This document shows positions 8,369-16,356 of a stretch of DNA of 64,000 bases, piece after piece. Location of the stretch: NCBI RefSeq assembly GCF_022749515.1, contig NZ_CP094242.1, forward strand, positions 1,302,001 through 1,366,000. Reading direction: 5' to 3'. Below the pieces are notes generated by a model, which searched no databases, was not told where the DNA came from, and was given only the letters and a program-made list of their open reading frames with translations. Position numbers and translations under genes: made by a program. Source of the DNA: Morococcus cerebrosus. Lineage in GTDB: Bacteria > Pseudomonadota > Gammaproteobacteria > Burkholderiales > Neisseriaceae. The stretch's first letter is position 1. Each line of letters opens with the position of its first letter.

Positions 8369-9210
8369 GAACGTGTTCATTGTCTCAGCCTCTGCTGTAA
8401 ACTATCGGCATGAACAGAAAAACCTACCCAAGCGATATCAGTCGCGAGCAATTTGCGCCTCTCCTTCCCCTGCTGGAAAGTGCCCGTAAACGCACAGCGC
8501 CACGCCAGGTGGACTTGTACGATGTCTTTTGTGCCATTCTCTACCTGCAACGCACTGGCTGCTCCTGGCGCGCTTTGCCGGGCGACTTCCCCAAATGGCG
8601 CACCGTGCATTCCTACTTCCAGAGATGGACCGAACCACGCGAGAGTGGCATCAGCATCCTTGAGGAAGCATTAAAAAAATCAGGTAGTTGCGGAGCACCG
8701 CAAGCAGGGGCGCCATGAAGCAACTACTTTCCTGATTATTGATGCGCAGAGTGTGAAGAACACGGATACCGCCATGGAAAAAGGCTACGATGCGGGCAAG
8801 AAGGTTAGCGGTATCAAGCGACATATAGCGGTTGACACGCAAGGTTTGCCGCATGCCCTTGCGGTAACGACGGCGGATGTTACGGATAGAAAAGGCTGCC
8901 TGGTGGCATTGGAACGTGGGCGGGATAATCTTGGTGCGATACAAAAAATCCTTGCTGACGGTGGTTACACGGGTAAGGCATTTGCTTCGTCGGTACAGGA
9001 GTTGATTGGTGCGGAGGTAGAGATTGCCAAACGAAACGAATTGCACCGTTTTGCAGTATTGCCGAAGCGATGGGTAGTAGAGCGCAGCTTTTCCTGGTTG
9101 GAAAAGAACAGGCGGCTTTGGAAAAACTGCGAGCGTAAGTTGAGTACCAGTCTGCAAATGGTAGCTTTGGCTTTCTTGGGAGTCCTGCTACGAAGACTAT
9201 GAACACGCTC
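8369..9210 (+). mobile_element. IS5-family insertion sequence (IS427-like group)
   Basis: An 842-bp element with inverted ends GAACGTGTTCATTGTCT (left) and GAGCGTGTTCATAGTCT (right, complement), flanked by a 3-bp TTA duplication (8366-8368 and 9211-9213). It sits inside the Sel1-type pseudogene. It carries one transposase in two overlapping frames. Confidence 0.85.
8410..9202 (+). pseudogene. IS5-family transposase in two frames (frameshift at A7, programmed or decayed)
   Basis: Frame 1 (8410-8718) begins MNRKTYPSDISREQFAPL and has the IS5 N-terminal GCSWRALPGDFPKW. After AEEAL-type sequence at TTAAAAAAATC the protein continues in the +1 frame: KNQVVAEHRKQGRHEATTFL, then LIIDAQSVKNTDT with the first catalytic Asp. 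It continues to DGGYTGKAF (second Asp) and KRWVVERSFSWLEKNRRLWK (Glu), ending at 9202. Reading A6 instead of A7 would give one continuous protein. Slippage at this A run could make the fused product, as reported for some IS5 relatives; a plain mutation is also possible. Confidence 0.75.
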
Positions 9211-9649
9211 TTAGAGATTTCAGTAATATAATCGCTCTTGGTAGCAAACTTAAGTAATTCTATTATCTTATGATAATCCCTCTTGTTTTTCCTATTAATT
9301 AAGAATTTTGCATAATCAAGAGCTGCATCTCCATCATTTAATTCTAATATTGCTTTATTCCACCAAAATTTAGCCTGCCTTATATTACCTAAACCGGCAT
9401 AAAGTGATGCAATATTAGAACATACCCCACCACTTTTCCCTTCATATTGCCAACTTTTTCTATACCATTTAAGCGCCAAAAGTGGATTTTTTTCAATCTC
9501 ATATCCAATATCATATAAAACTGCTAAATTATTATAACAATTAACATCTCCTTGCAAGGCTCCTTTCTTCAAAAAATAAAAGCTTTTTGATAATCTTCAT
9601 GTTTAAGGAAATAACTAGCTTGTAAAAAATCATCAGTATGATAATCGTC

Positions 9650-9739
9650 TTACCGTTTGGGCAAAATCCGCGCACGCAACGGCGACGAGCATCAGACCCA
9701 AGTCGCTTAAATCAAAAACCTGAATCTAAATAAAAGGTC
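9650..9739 (+). repeat. purM 3'-end direct repeat, right copy
   Basis: Encodes [19 protein letters not shown] and a stop, as does the end of purM at 5998-6055, followed by the same trailer up to the DUS. Its DUS is intact here and forms a hairpin with the next one. No start or upstream purM sequence precedes it. Confidence 0.85.
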
Positions 9740-9779
9740 GTCTGAAACAGCAAAACTATCTGTTTCAGACGACCTTTTA
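9732..9779. terminator. DUS hairpin terminator (probably the original purM terminator)
   Basis: AAAAGGTCGTCTGAAACAG pairs with CTGTTTCAGACGACCTTTT around an 11-base loop. It follows the duplicated purM tail and also faces the minus-strand DUF4124 gene. Confidence 0.7.
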
Positions 9780-9793
9780 AATTTTACACTCCA

Positions 9794-10237
9794 TTAATTG
9801 CAATATTTGGCAACATCCCCTTGATACCGTTTGACCAAATCATCACGATTGGCAACGCGCGCGCTTTCGGCAGACTGTTGGTTCATTCGTGCGACACGGC
9901 AGTTGTCTTCTTTGTTTTTACGGTTTTCTTCCTCAATTTTTTTGTTTTGCTCCTCAATCAGTTTATTCTTAGCCAACATCCGCTCATTTAATTTCGCCTG
10001 TTGCTCTGCCAGCGTACCCTCGTCCGCAGCTTCGGATTTGGGTTTGACTGCCGCCTTGACGCTGTGCGTACGGATATTCATCACATTGGAGCGGTCAAGC
10101 TGGAGCCGGTTCGGCGTATCGGAATAGCTGTTCCCCTTGCCGTTTTTCCATGTATAGACACTGTCAGCCGCCAATGCGCCGGAAGAACACAAAACTGCCG
10201 CCGCCAATACGGATAATGCAGAAAGTTTCAATTTCAT
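9794..10237 (-). CDS. Periplasmic DUF4124-domain protein
   Basis: A 147-aa exported protein. Residues 1-23 (MKLKLSALSVLAAAVL...GALA) are a Sec signal peptide with an ALA-AD cleavage site. The mature start DSVYTWKNGKGNSYSDTP is the DUF4124 signature. A long charged coiled-coil follows (LAEQQAKLNERMLAKNKLIE through EEQNKKIEEENRKNKEDN), and the C-terminus carries a Cys at each end of RVARMNQQSAESARVANRDD and KYC. The start is fixed by AGGGGAA upstream of 10237; an earlier in-frame ATG adds MNRGIL. Its role in the envelope is unknown. Confidence 0.8.
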   Translation of the reverse strand: MKLKLSALSVLAAAVLCSSGALAADSVYTWKNGKGNSYSDTPNRLQLDRSNVMNIRTHSVKAAVKPKSEAADEGTLAEQQAKLNERMLAKNKLIEEQNKKIEEENRKNKEDNCRVARMNQQSAESARVANRDDLVKRYQGDVAKYCN

Positions 10238-10405
10238 TAAAATTCCCCTATTCAAATGATGAGCGATTAATTTGAAATGACAATATTGTACTTGATTTTA
10301 AATAATATGTCATAACAAGACGATTACTGTGTATCAAAAGCAAAAAAAATCGCCCCTTTAAACATTTAAGGGGCGCAAAAGGAACACAAACCACTACCAA
10401 AACTG

Positions 10406-10888
10406 TTACAAGGCAAATCCTCCTGATTTTAATTGATGGGTTGCCGGATAAAGTGCTTTCATCAAATCATGCGGTGAAAGCGATAAATCTCTGCTGCCTG
10501 TCGTCAGACGCCCCTGCTTCGGGGTCAGTTCAAGCAGGCAAGTATCTTTAGCCTGGATAAACTTATTTTTCGTCTGCCGCAACCGGCGTTGTAAAGCGGA
10601 AACAACTTTTTCATATAAGCTGTCTTTTTTCTGTACTTCCCGGGTATTTGCCACCCAGCTCAGACGAATATCACTGGTTTCGTCCTCAATCAGCAAAATG
10701 CCCGCTTCTACTTGCTCTGCCTTATTCATACAAGGCAGCCAAACATAATAGCGTCCGTCCAGCGTAATGTAGAATACATCGTGAACTTCACAATCGTTGC
10801 AGCATTGGGTTGCCAAAAGCGAACGGATGGTTTGTTGATGCAGTCTCAGAATATCAAGGGAGACTTGCTTGAAAATACTTTCCGGCAT
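10406..10888 (-). CDS. HutZ/HugZ-like haem utilisation protein (PNPOx-type split barrel)
   Basis: A 160-aa soluble protein without signal peptide. The order of conserved pieces matches HutZ as I remember it: a strand-rich N-terminal part with ITLDGRYYVWLP, then GILLIEDETSDIRLSWVANT at about residues 64-83. After that comes a V..KDSLYEKVVSALQRRL helix and a C-terminal LELTPKQGRLTTGSRDLSLS segment. HutZ/HugZ proteins bind haem and take part in its degradation to release iron. It has a good ribosome site (AAGGAGA). A Fur-box-like sequence lies about 75 bp upstream, consistent with iron repression. The family call is from memory and should be confirmed. Confidence 0.6.
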   Translation of the reverse strand: MPESIFKQVSLDILRLHQQTIRSLLATQCCNDCEVHDVFYITLDGRYYVWLPCMNKAEQVEAGILLIEDETSDIRLSWVANTREVQKKDSLYEKVVSALQRRLRQTKNKFIQAKDTCLLELTPKQGRLTTGSRDLSLSPHDLMKALYPATHQLKSGGFAL

Positions 10889-11284
10889 TTCATTCTCCTT
10901 TCGTTCTGTTGCGCTGTCGTTTCGTTTCGATGAGTTGCATTATACGAGTATTTTTTAATTTTGCAAATGATAATTGTTACTATTTTTTAAAACAGAAATA
11001 ACACAATGATTTAAAAAGAAATTAATTTTTTAAAAGTTGAGTATTTTACTCAGGATTTAGTATCCATCAGCCTTTTGAAAGACAAACTGCTTTCGCTCGT
11101 CTGAAAATTGTCAGCAATTTCTACTTTTGGTAACCATAAGACGGCTCATACCCCACTTGTCTAAAATATTTTCCCTCATCTAAACAACATCCCAATAAGA
11201 ATACAAAGCAACACCACTCTATACTTTCACCCCCTCCTTGAGTATGATACGAGACATTTTTTCATTCAGTCATTGGAGCATTTG
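10889..11284. other. Divergent intergenic region between haem gene and dnaQ
   Basis: AT-rich, with no supported coding sequence. It contains the Fur-like site for the minus-strand haem gene and a single unpaired DUS-like CTCGTCTGAAAA near 11098. The dnaQ ribosome site GGAG lies at 11274-11277. A -10-like TATGATACG lies around 11241 before dnaQ, without a convincing -35. Confidence 0.4.
10963..10983 (-). promoter_or_regulatory. Fur-box-like operator
   Basis: GCAAATGATAATTGTTACT matches 13 of 19 positions of the Fur consensus GATAATGATAATCATTATC, including the central AATGATAAT. It lies in the AT-rich promoter region upstream of the HutZ-like gene. Confidence 0.5.
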
Positions 11285-12004
11285 ATGAGACGCCAGATTA
11301 TCCTTGATACCGAAACCACCGGCCTTTACGCCGAAAACGGCGACCGCTTGGTCGAGTTTGCAGGACTGGAAATGGTCAACCGCCAAATGACCGGACGCTT
11401 CCTGCACCTTTACGTCCATCCCGAGCGCGATATGCCTGAAGAAGCCGCACGCGTACACGGGCTGACGATTGACGTTTTGGAAGAGAAAAACGCTCCGCCA
11501 TTTGCAAAGGTCGGACAGGAAATCAGCGAATTTATCCGTGGAGCGGAATTGATTATCCACAATGCAAAATTCGACGTAGGCTTCTTAAATATGGAATTCC
11601 GCCGCATGGGTCTGCCCTCCGTCGAAGAGCTTGGTTGTGAGATTACAGATACGCTGGCGATGGCGCGTGAAATGTTTCCTGGGCAAAAAGCCAGCCTGGA
11701 TGCCTTGTGCAACCGTCTTTCCATCGACAGAAGCAAACGCGTACTGCATGGCGCTTTAATCGACTGCGAACTTTTAGGCGAAGTTTATTTGGCGATGACG
11801 CGCCAACAATTCGACTTAATGGGTGGAGAAGGTGAAGAAGAAACAAAAGAAGACAAGCCTGTCATCATCGCCGAAACAAAACGTTCGTCGCACTTAAAAG
11901 TTATCAAAGCCAATTCTGAAGAGCTTGCAGAACACGAAAAATATCTCGACGTGCTGGGAGAGACCTGCATATGGAGGCAGGCAGCCGCGGGAGAGAATGT
12001 ATGA
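11285..12004 (+). CDS. dnaQ: DNA polymerase III epsilon subunit (3'-5' proofreading exonuclease)
   Basis: A 239-aa proofreading subunit of the replicative polymerase. DEDD motifs are present: ExoI ILDTETTGL (Asp8, Glu10), ExoII IHNAKFDVGFLNMEF near residues 93-107, and ExoIII RVLHGALIDCELLGEVYLAM near 152-171 with His and Asp. The C-terminal tail is long and charged and would contact the alpha subunit. The ATG at 11285 has GGAG 7 bp upstream; a TTG 12 bp earlier is less likely. It overlaps ispD by 4 bp (ATGA), implying translational coupling. Confidence 0.95.
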   Translation: MRRQIILDTETTGLYAENGDRLVEFAGLEMVNRQMTGRFLHLYVHPERDMPEEAARVHGLTIDVLEEKNAPPFAKVGQEISEFIRGAELIIHNAKFDVGFLNMEFRRMGLPSVEELGCEITDTLAMAREMFPGQKASLDALCNRLSIDRSKRVLHGALIDCELLGEVYLAMTRQQFDLMGGEGEEETKEDKPVIIAETKRSSHLKVIKANSEELAEHEKYLDVLGETCIWRQAAAGENV

Positions 12005-12690
12005 ACAGACGGCACATCGCCCTGATTCCCGCCGCAGGGATCGGCGCTCGCTTCGGTGCAGGCAAACCCAAACAATATATCCAGATACACGGCAAAACCG
12101 TCTTAGAGCATACGGTTGCCATTTTTACACAACATCCGTTTATCGACTTGGTCGCCATTATTGTCTCACCTGATGATCCTTTTATTAATCATCTTCAGAC
12201 AACCTCTGATAAGACAGTGGTTTTCAACGTCGGAGGCAATACCCGGGCAGAAACCGTCCGTAATGGTGTGCAAACACTGATAGAAAAGAAGTTGGCGGAT
12301 AACCATGATAATATTTTGGTTCACGATGCCGCCCGCTGCTGCCTGCCCCACGATGCCCTGTCTCGCCTGATTCAGGAAGCCGGAACAAAAGCAGAAGGCG
12401 GCATTTTGGCCATTCCCGCAGCCGACACCATCAAACGTTCCGATACCGACGGACAAATCCTAGAAACCGTACCTCGTGCAGACTTATGGCAGGCACAGAC
12501 ACCGCAACTTTTTCAAGCAGGATTATTGAATCGCGCCCTATCCGCCTCCGACTTAAACGGTATTACCGATGAAGCCTCTGCCGTAGAACAACTGGGCATA
12601 AGGCCTCTACTGGTGCAGGGGGATATCCGCAATCTCAAATTAACCCTCCCTCAGGACGAATTTATCATACGGCTGCTTTTGAATACTTGA
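12001..12690 (+). CDS. ispD: 2-C-methyl-D-erythritol 4-phosphate cytidylyltransferase
   Basis: Third step of the non-mevalonate isoprenoid pathway (CTP plus MEP to CDP-ME). The 229-aa product has the nucleotide-binding N-terminus LIPAAGIGARFGAGKPKQYI (residues 7-26), VHDAARCCLP near 106-115, and a C-terminal TDEASAVE motif. ispF usually follows ispD, but here a terminator and a convergent crcB follow. The start overlaps the dnaQ stop. Confidence 0.95.
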   Translation: MNRRHIALIPAAGIGARFGAGKPKQYIQIHGKTVLEHTVAIFTQHPFIDLVAIIVSPDDPFINHLQTTSDKTVVFNVGGNTRAETVRNGVQTLIEKKLADNHDNILVHDAARCCLPHDALSRLIQEAGTKAEGGILAIPAADTIKRSDTDGQILETVPRADLWQAQTPQLFQAGLLNRALSASDLNGITDEASAVEQLGIRPLLVQGDIRNLKLTLPQDEFIIRLLLNT

Positions 12691-12701
12691 ATAACCTCGA
12701 C

Positions 12702-12750
12702 AAAAAGGTCGTCTGAAAACCAGAATTTGGATTTTCAGACGACCTTTTTT
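12702..12750. terminator. DUS hairpin terminator between convergent ispD and crcB
   Basis: AAAAAGGTCGTCTGAAAA and TTTTCAGACGACCTTTTTT form a 17-bp stem with an 11-base loop and T runs on both sides, which suits two converging genes. Confidence 0.75.
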
Positions 12751-12795
12751 CGGCAAGCAGTCAAGTAATGCCACATCAACGCCTACAGTTTTGCC

Positions 12796-13158
12796 TCATT
12801 TCAAACAATGTGCCAACCAAATACCCGCTGCCGTTAATATAAACGAACCGCCGACATGGAGGCATACGGATAATGCAGCAGCCCCCCACCGCCCCTCCTG
12901 CATCATAGCCACCGATTCAAGGGAAAAAGAGGACAATGTGGTCAGACTGCCTAAGAAACCCGTAATCAACAGCAAACGCCATTGGGGATCTGCGACCCAT
13001 TCGGCACAAAATCCGATAAGCAAAGCCCCTATCCAGTTTGCGGCCAGCGTCCCCCAGCCCAAAAGCGGCGCAACGGGAAGCAGCAAACCAAGTATCCAAC
13101 GCAACACCGCGCCGACAACCGCCCCTAGTGTGACCGGAAAAATATTTAAGAAGTTCAT
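12796..13158 (-). CDS. crcB: Fluoride ion channel CrcB/Fluc
   Basis: A 120-aa inner membrane protein with four hydrophobic segments. The family signature GWGTLAANWIGALLIGF (about residues 35-51) and GFLGSLTTLSSFSLE (about 71-85) contain the pore Asn and the Phe/Thr-Ser track. It exports toxic fluoride as a dual-topology dimer. No fluoride riboswitch was recognised upstream and no clear Shine-Dalgarno precedes the ATG at 13158, so the start is by similarity. Confidence 0.9.
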   Translation of the reverse strand: MNFLNIFPVTLGAVVGAVLRWILGLLLPVAPLLGWGTLAANWIGALLIGFCAEWVADPQWRLLLITGFLGSLTTLSSFSLESVAMMQEGRWGAAALSVCLHVGGSFILTAAGIWLAHCLK

Positions 13159-13362
13159 AATCAAATTAAAAACAAACTAAAATTACCGTACGCAAGGTTG
13201 TCTGAAAATAAAAATACCGATTTCTTCAAGCTTTTACAGACATACTTGCTTAGATTGCAACCAAAGTTCAAATTACTTTTACCAAAGGTAACGATAAAAC
13301 TGAAATAAACGATGAGTGTTATAATAAGTAAATTGTAGGTCGTCTGAAAAGGAGTAATCGAC

Positions 13363-13926
13363 ATGCCCCGACGCGTCTTTATCGTACACGGTTTTGAAGG
13401 CAATCCGCACGGCAACTGGTTTGACTGGCTCTCGGCACAAGTCCGCGCCGCAGGCTTCCAAGCCGACTCGCTGGCGATGCCCAATCCCGAACGGCCGACC
13501 ATTTCTTCTTGGCAGTTCGCCCTCGACCAACACATCGGCAAACCCGACGAAAGCACCTTCTTAGTCGGACACAGCCTAGGCTGCATCACCCTTCTGCACT
13601 TCCTCAGCCGTCAGCAGCCCGAAAAAATCGGCGGCTTAGTACTGGCGGCAGGATTCACTGACCCACTGCCCCCTCTGCCCGTCCTTGATGCCTACATCAA
13701 AGGGGCCGCGCCCGAATTCGACATCCTGCGCAAAATCCAAATGCCTAAACACTGCATTGTCTCCGACAACGACACCCACGTTCCGCCCGAATTGACCTTG
13801 AGTATGGCGGAAAAACTCAAAAGCCCCGTTACCCACATCGCCAAAGGCGGACACCTGATGGCATCCGACGGCTTCACAGAACTGCCGCAAGCTTGGGAAG
13901 TATTGAAACCGATGCTTACGGGCTAG
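13363..13926 (+). CDS. RBBP9/YdeN-family serine hydrolase
   Basis: A 187-aa small alpha/beta hydrolase. The N-terminus MPRRVFIVHGFEGNPHGNWF is typical of the RBBP9/YdeN family. The nucleophile is Ser71 in VGHSLGC, the Asp lies in SDNDTHVPPE near residues 135-144, and the His lies in KGGHLMASDGF near 165. The ribosome site AAGGAG is part of AAAAGGAG that directly continues a DUS (GTCGTCTGAAAAGGAG), so the uptake sequence forms the 5' leader. The physiological substrate is unknown. Confidence 0.85.
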   Translation: MPRRVFIVHGFEGNPHGNWFDWLSAQVRAAGFQADSLAMPNPERPTISSWQFALDQHIGKPDESTFLVGHSLGCITLLHFLSRQQPEKIGGLVLAAGFTDPLPPLPVLDAYIKGAAPEFDILRKIQMPKHCIVSDNDTHVPPELTLSMAEKLKSPVTHIAKGGHLMASDGFTELPQAWEVLKPMLTG

Positions 13927-14030
13927 AATATCAGCCGTCAAGCACTTCAAATTTCACATTACAGGGCATCTGCCCGCAAAAAAACGAATCGACATTCTAT
14001 CACCTGCAATACCTGAATCCCGAATCCATC

Positions 14031-14846
14031 ATGTCCGTCAACCATTACGAAAATTTCCCCGTCGGCTCGCTTGTCATGCCGCGCCGCCTGCGCAAGCCTA
14101 CCCATGCCGTTTACACTTTTGCGCGCACTGCGGACGACCTCGCCGATGAAGGCAATGCCGAGTCCGATGAACGCTTGCGCGCTTTGGACGAACTCAAATC
14201 CGAACTCGACCGCATACAGCGCGGTGAAGCGCCGCTGACCCCGCTAATGCAACGTTTGCAACGTGAAGCCATCGCGCCTTTCAAGCTGCCGCTGCAGCCG
14301 TTTTACGATCTTTTGTCCGCATTCAGTCAAGATGTTGTCAAAACCCGTTATCAGGATTTTGGCGACCTGATCGATTACTGCCGCCGTTCCGCCAATCCGG
14401 TCGGGCGCATTATGCTGCACCTGTACGGACAAACCGACGAAGTCAGCATCGCCCAAAGCGACGGCATCTGTACCGCGTTGCAACTCATCAACTTTTGGCA
14501 GGACGTTGCCGTTGATTGGCAGAAAGGCCGCGTCTATATCCCGCAGGACGACTTGCAAAAATTTAATGTCAGCGAAGCGCAAATCGCCGAAGGCAAAGCG
14601 GATTTTGCGTTCCAAAGACTGATGGCGTATGAATGCAACCGCGCGTTCCAAATGCTCAAAGGCGGTTCGCCCTTGGGTAAAACGCTGAAAGGCCGCTTGG
14701 GATTTGAATTGCGGATGATTATTGTCGGCGGACAACTGATTTTGCAGAAACTGGACGGCTGCAAATACGATATGTTTACACAACGCCCTGTTTTGGATAA
14801 AAAAGATTGGCTGATTATTCTGAAACGGGCATTCTTGAAGAAATAA
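14031..14846 (+). CDS. hpnC: Squalene/phytoene synthase family protein, HpnC-like
   Basis: A 271-aa trans-isoprenyl diphosphate synthase. The first Asp-rich motif is ADDLADEGN near residues 36-44. The second is NFWQDVAVDWQKGRVYIP near 151-168, characteristic of HpnC, which in hopanoid producers acts on presqualene diphosphate with HpnD and HpnE. Neither partner nor a squalene-hopene cyclase is in this window. The start at 14031 is chosen over longer ORF starts because MSVNHYENFPVGSLVMP matches the family N-terminus. The upstream hydrolase gene ends 104 bp earlier. Confidence 0.8.
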   Translation: MSVNHYENFPVGSLVMPRRLRKPTHAVYTFARTADDLADEGNAESDERLRALDELKSELDRIQRGEAPLTPLMQRLQREAIAPFKLPLQPFYDLLSAFSQDVVKTRYQDFGDLIDYCRRSANPVGRIMLHLYGQTDEVSIAQSDGICTALQLINFWQDVAVDWQKGRVYIPQDDLQKFNVSEAQIAEGKADFAFQRLMAYECNRAFQMLKGGSPLGKTLKGRLGFELRMIIVGGQLILQKLDGCKYDMFTQRPVLDKKDWLIILKRAFLKK

Positions 14847-14860
14847 ACCGACCAGCGCAA

Positions 14861-14913
14861 GAGGTCGTCTGAAAAGCAGCTTGAAGACTTCAAGACTGTT
14901 TTCAGACGACCTC
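14861..14913. terminator. DUS hairpin terminator after hpnC
   Basis: GAGGTCGTCTGAAAA pairs with TTTTCAGACGACCTC around a loop that itself contains TTGAAGACTTCAAG, a further small inverted repeat. Confidence 0.65.
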
Positions 14914-14987
14914 GTCGCAGTCTTCTCATCAAACGTATCTTAAAAAATAGTTACCTTAGCCCCGTTTATAGCAATAGTACATCGCCA

Positions 14988-16208
14988 GAGACCTTTGCAA
15001 AATTCCCCAAAATCCCCTAAATTCCCACCAAGACATTTAGGGGATTTCTCATGAGCACCTTCTTCCGGCAAACCGCACAAGCCATGATTGCCAAACACAT
15101 CGACCGCTTCCCACTATTGAAATTGGATCAAGTGATTGATTGGCAACCGATCGAACAGTACCTGAACCGTCAAAGAACCCGTTACCTTAGAGACCACCGC
15201 GGCCGTCCCGCCTATCCCCTGTTGTCCATGTTTAAAGCCGTCCTGCTCGGCCAATGGCACAGCCTCTCCGATCCCGAACTCGAACACAGCCTCATCACCC
15301 GCATCGATTTCAACCTGTTTTGCCGTTTTGACGAACTGAGCATCCCCGATTACAGCACCTTATGCCGCTACCGCAACTGGCTGGCGCAAGACGACACCCT
15401 GTCCGAATTGCTGGAACTGATTAACCGACAACTGACCGAAAAAAACCCAAAAGTAGAGAAAGCATCCGCCGCCGTCATTGATGCCACCATTATTCAGACT
15501 GCCGGCAACAAACAGCGTCAGGCCATAGAAGTCGACGAGGAAGGACAAGTCAGCGGACAAACCACACCGAGTAAGGACAAAGATGCCCGTTGGACAAAGA
15601 AAAACGGCCTCTACAAACTCGGTTACAAACAACATACCCGTACCGATGAGGAAGGCTATATCGAGAAACTGCACATCACCCCCGCCAATGTCCATGAGTG
15701 TAACCATCTTTCCCCTTTGTTGGAGGGTATTGCCGAAGGTACGACCGTTTATGCTGACAAAGGCTACGACAGCAAGGAAAACCGGCAACATCTGAAAGAG
15801 CATCAGTTGTTAGACGGCATTATGCGCAAAGCCCACCGCAACCGTCCGCTGACGGAAGCGCAAACCAAACGCAACCGATATTTGTCAAAGACCCGTTATG
15901 TGGTCGAACAAAGCTTTGGTACGCTGCACCGTAAATTCCGCTACGCCCGGGCAGCCTATTTTGGTCTGCTCAAAGTGAGTGCGCAAAGCCATCTGAAGGC
16001 GATGTGTTTGAACCTGTTGAAAGCGGCTAACAGGCTAAGTGTGCCTGTTGCTGCTTAAAAAGCGGCCCGGATGCCTGATTATGGGGCGTCCGGGGAGGAT
16101 TAAGGGGGTGTTTGGGTAAAATCAGGAGCAATTAGGGGCGGAAACAGACGAAAACCTGTGTTTGGGTTTCGGCTGTCGGGGGGGGAAGGGCTTTTTTGCA
16201 AAGGTCTC
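14988..16208 (+). mobile_element. IS1106-like element (IS5 family)
   Basis: The left end GAGACCTTTGCAAAA and the right end TTTTGCAAAGGTCTC are perfect 15-bp inverted repeats 1221 bp apart. One intact transposase gene lies inside. The right end is 1 bp from a CREE. No convincing target duplication is visible: the flanks read GCCA on the left and ATAT on the right. Confidence 0.88.
15051..16058 (+). CDS. IS5-family transposase (IS1106 type), intact
   Basis: A 335-aa DDE transposase. N-terminal HPLLSMFKAV-type region (YPLLSMFKAVLLGQWHSLSD near residues 57-76), then AAVIDATIIQTAG (first Asp, near 140), TTVYADKGYDSKENR (second Asp, near 230) and the YVVEQSFGTLHRKFRYARAA signature with the catalytic Glu near 283. 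The ORF is uninterrupted, so the element may be active. Confidence 0.92.
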   Translation: MSTFFRQTAQAMIAKHIDRFPLLKLDQVIDWQPIEQYLNRQRTRYLRDHRGRPAYPLLSMFKAVLLGQWHSLSDPELEHSLITRIDFNLFCRFDELSIPDYSTLCRYRNWLAQDDTLSELLELINRQLTEKNPKVEKASAAVIDATIIQTAGNKQRQAIEVDEEGQVSGQTTPSKDKDARWTKKNGLYKLGYKQHTRTDEEGYIEKLHITPANVHECNHLSPLLEGIAEGTTVYADKGYDSKENRQHLKEHQLLDGIMRKAHRNRPLTEAQTKRNRYLSKTRYVVEQSFGTLHRKFRYARAAYFGLLKVSAQSHLKAMCLNLLKAANRLSVPVAA

Positions 16209-16209
16209 A

Positions 16210-16316
16210 TATAGTGGATTAAATTTAAATCAGGACAAGGCGACGAAGCCGCAGACAGTACAGATAGTACAGCAAGGCGAGGCAACACCGTACTGGTTTA
16301 AAGTTAATCCACTATA
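16210..16316. repeat. Correia element, short (internally deleted) form
   Basis: A 107-bp element with TATAGTGGATTAAATTTAAA at the left and its inverted counterpart ending ATCCACTATA at the right. It lacks the roughly 50-bp central block found in full-length copies, which is the common short CREE class. Confidence 0.9.
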
Positions 16317-16356
16317 AATCAAACGTCGTCTGAAAGCCTGACGGTTTTCAGACGAC

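Larger units (their letters stand above)
8323..9648 (-). pseudogene. Sel1/TPR-repeat gene, disrupted (truncated, frameshifted, IS insertion)
   Basis: Helical-repeat coding sequence runs on the minus strand from about 9648 (DDYHTDDFLQASYFLKHED) through NNLAVLYDIGYEIEKNP and NIASLYAGLGNIRQAKFWW to ...FATKSDYITEIS at 9211. There an IS5-family element interrupts it. Joining across the element and its TTA duplication restores the frame: ...TEIS-KEEAGQLLKNLEST-stop, ending at 8323. A second lesion is a frameshift in a T run near 9580, where KAFIF meets LKKGALQGDVN in another frame. The 5' end is cut off exactly where the duplicated purM tail begins. It is inactive as it stands. Confidence 0.7.

Noticed and set aside
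6082..9739. CRISPR-like or phage-type island between the purM repeats
   Set aside because: No regularly spaced short repeats, no integrase and no phage structural genes were found.
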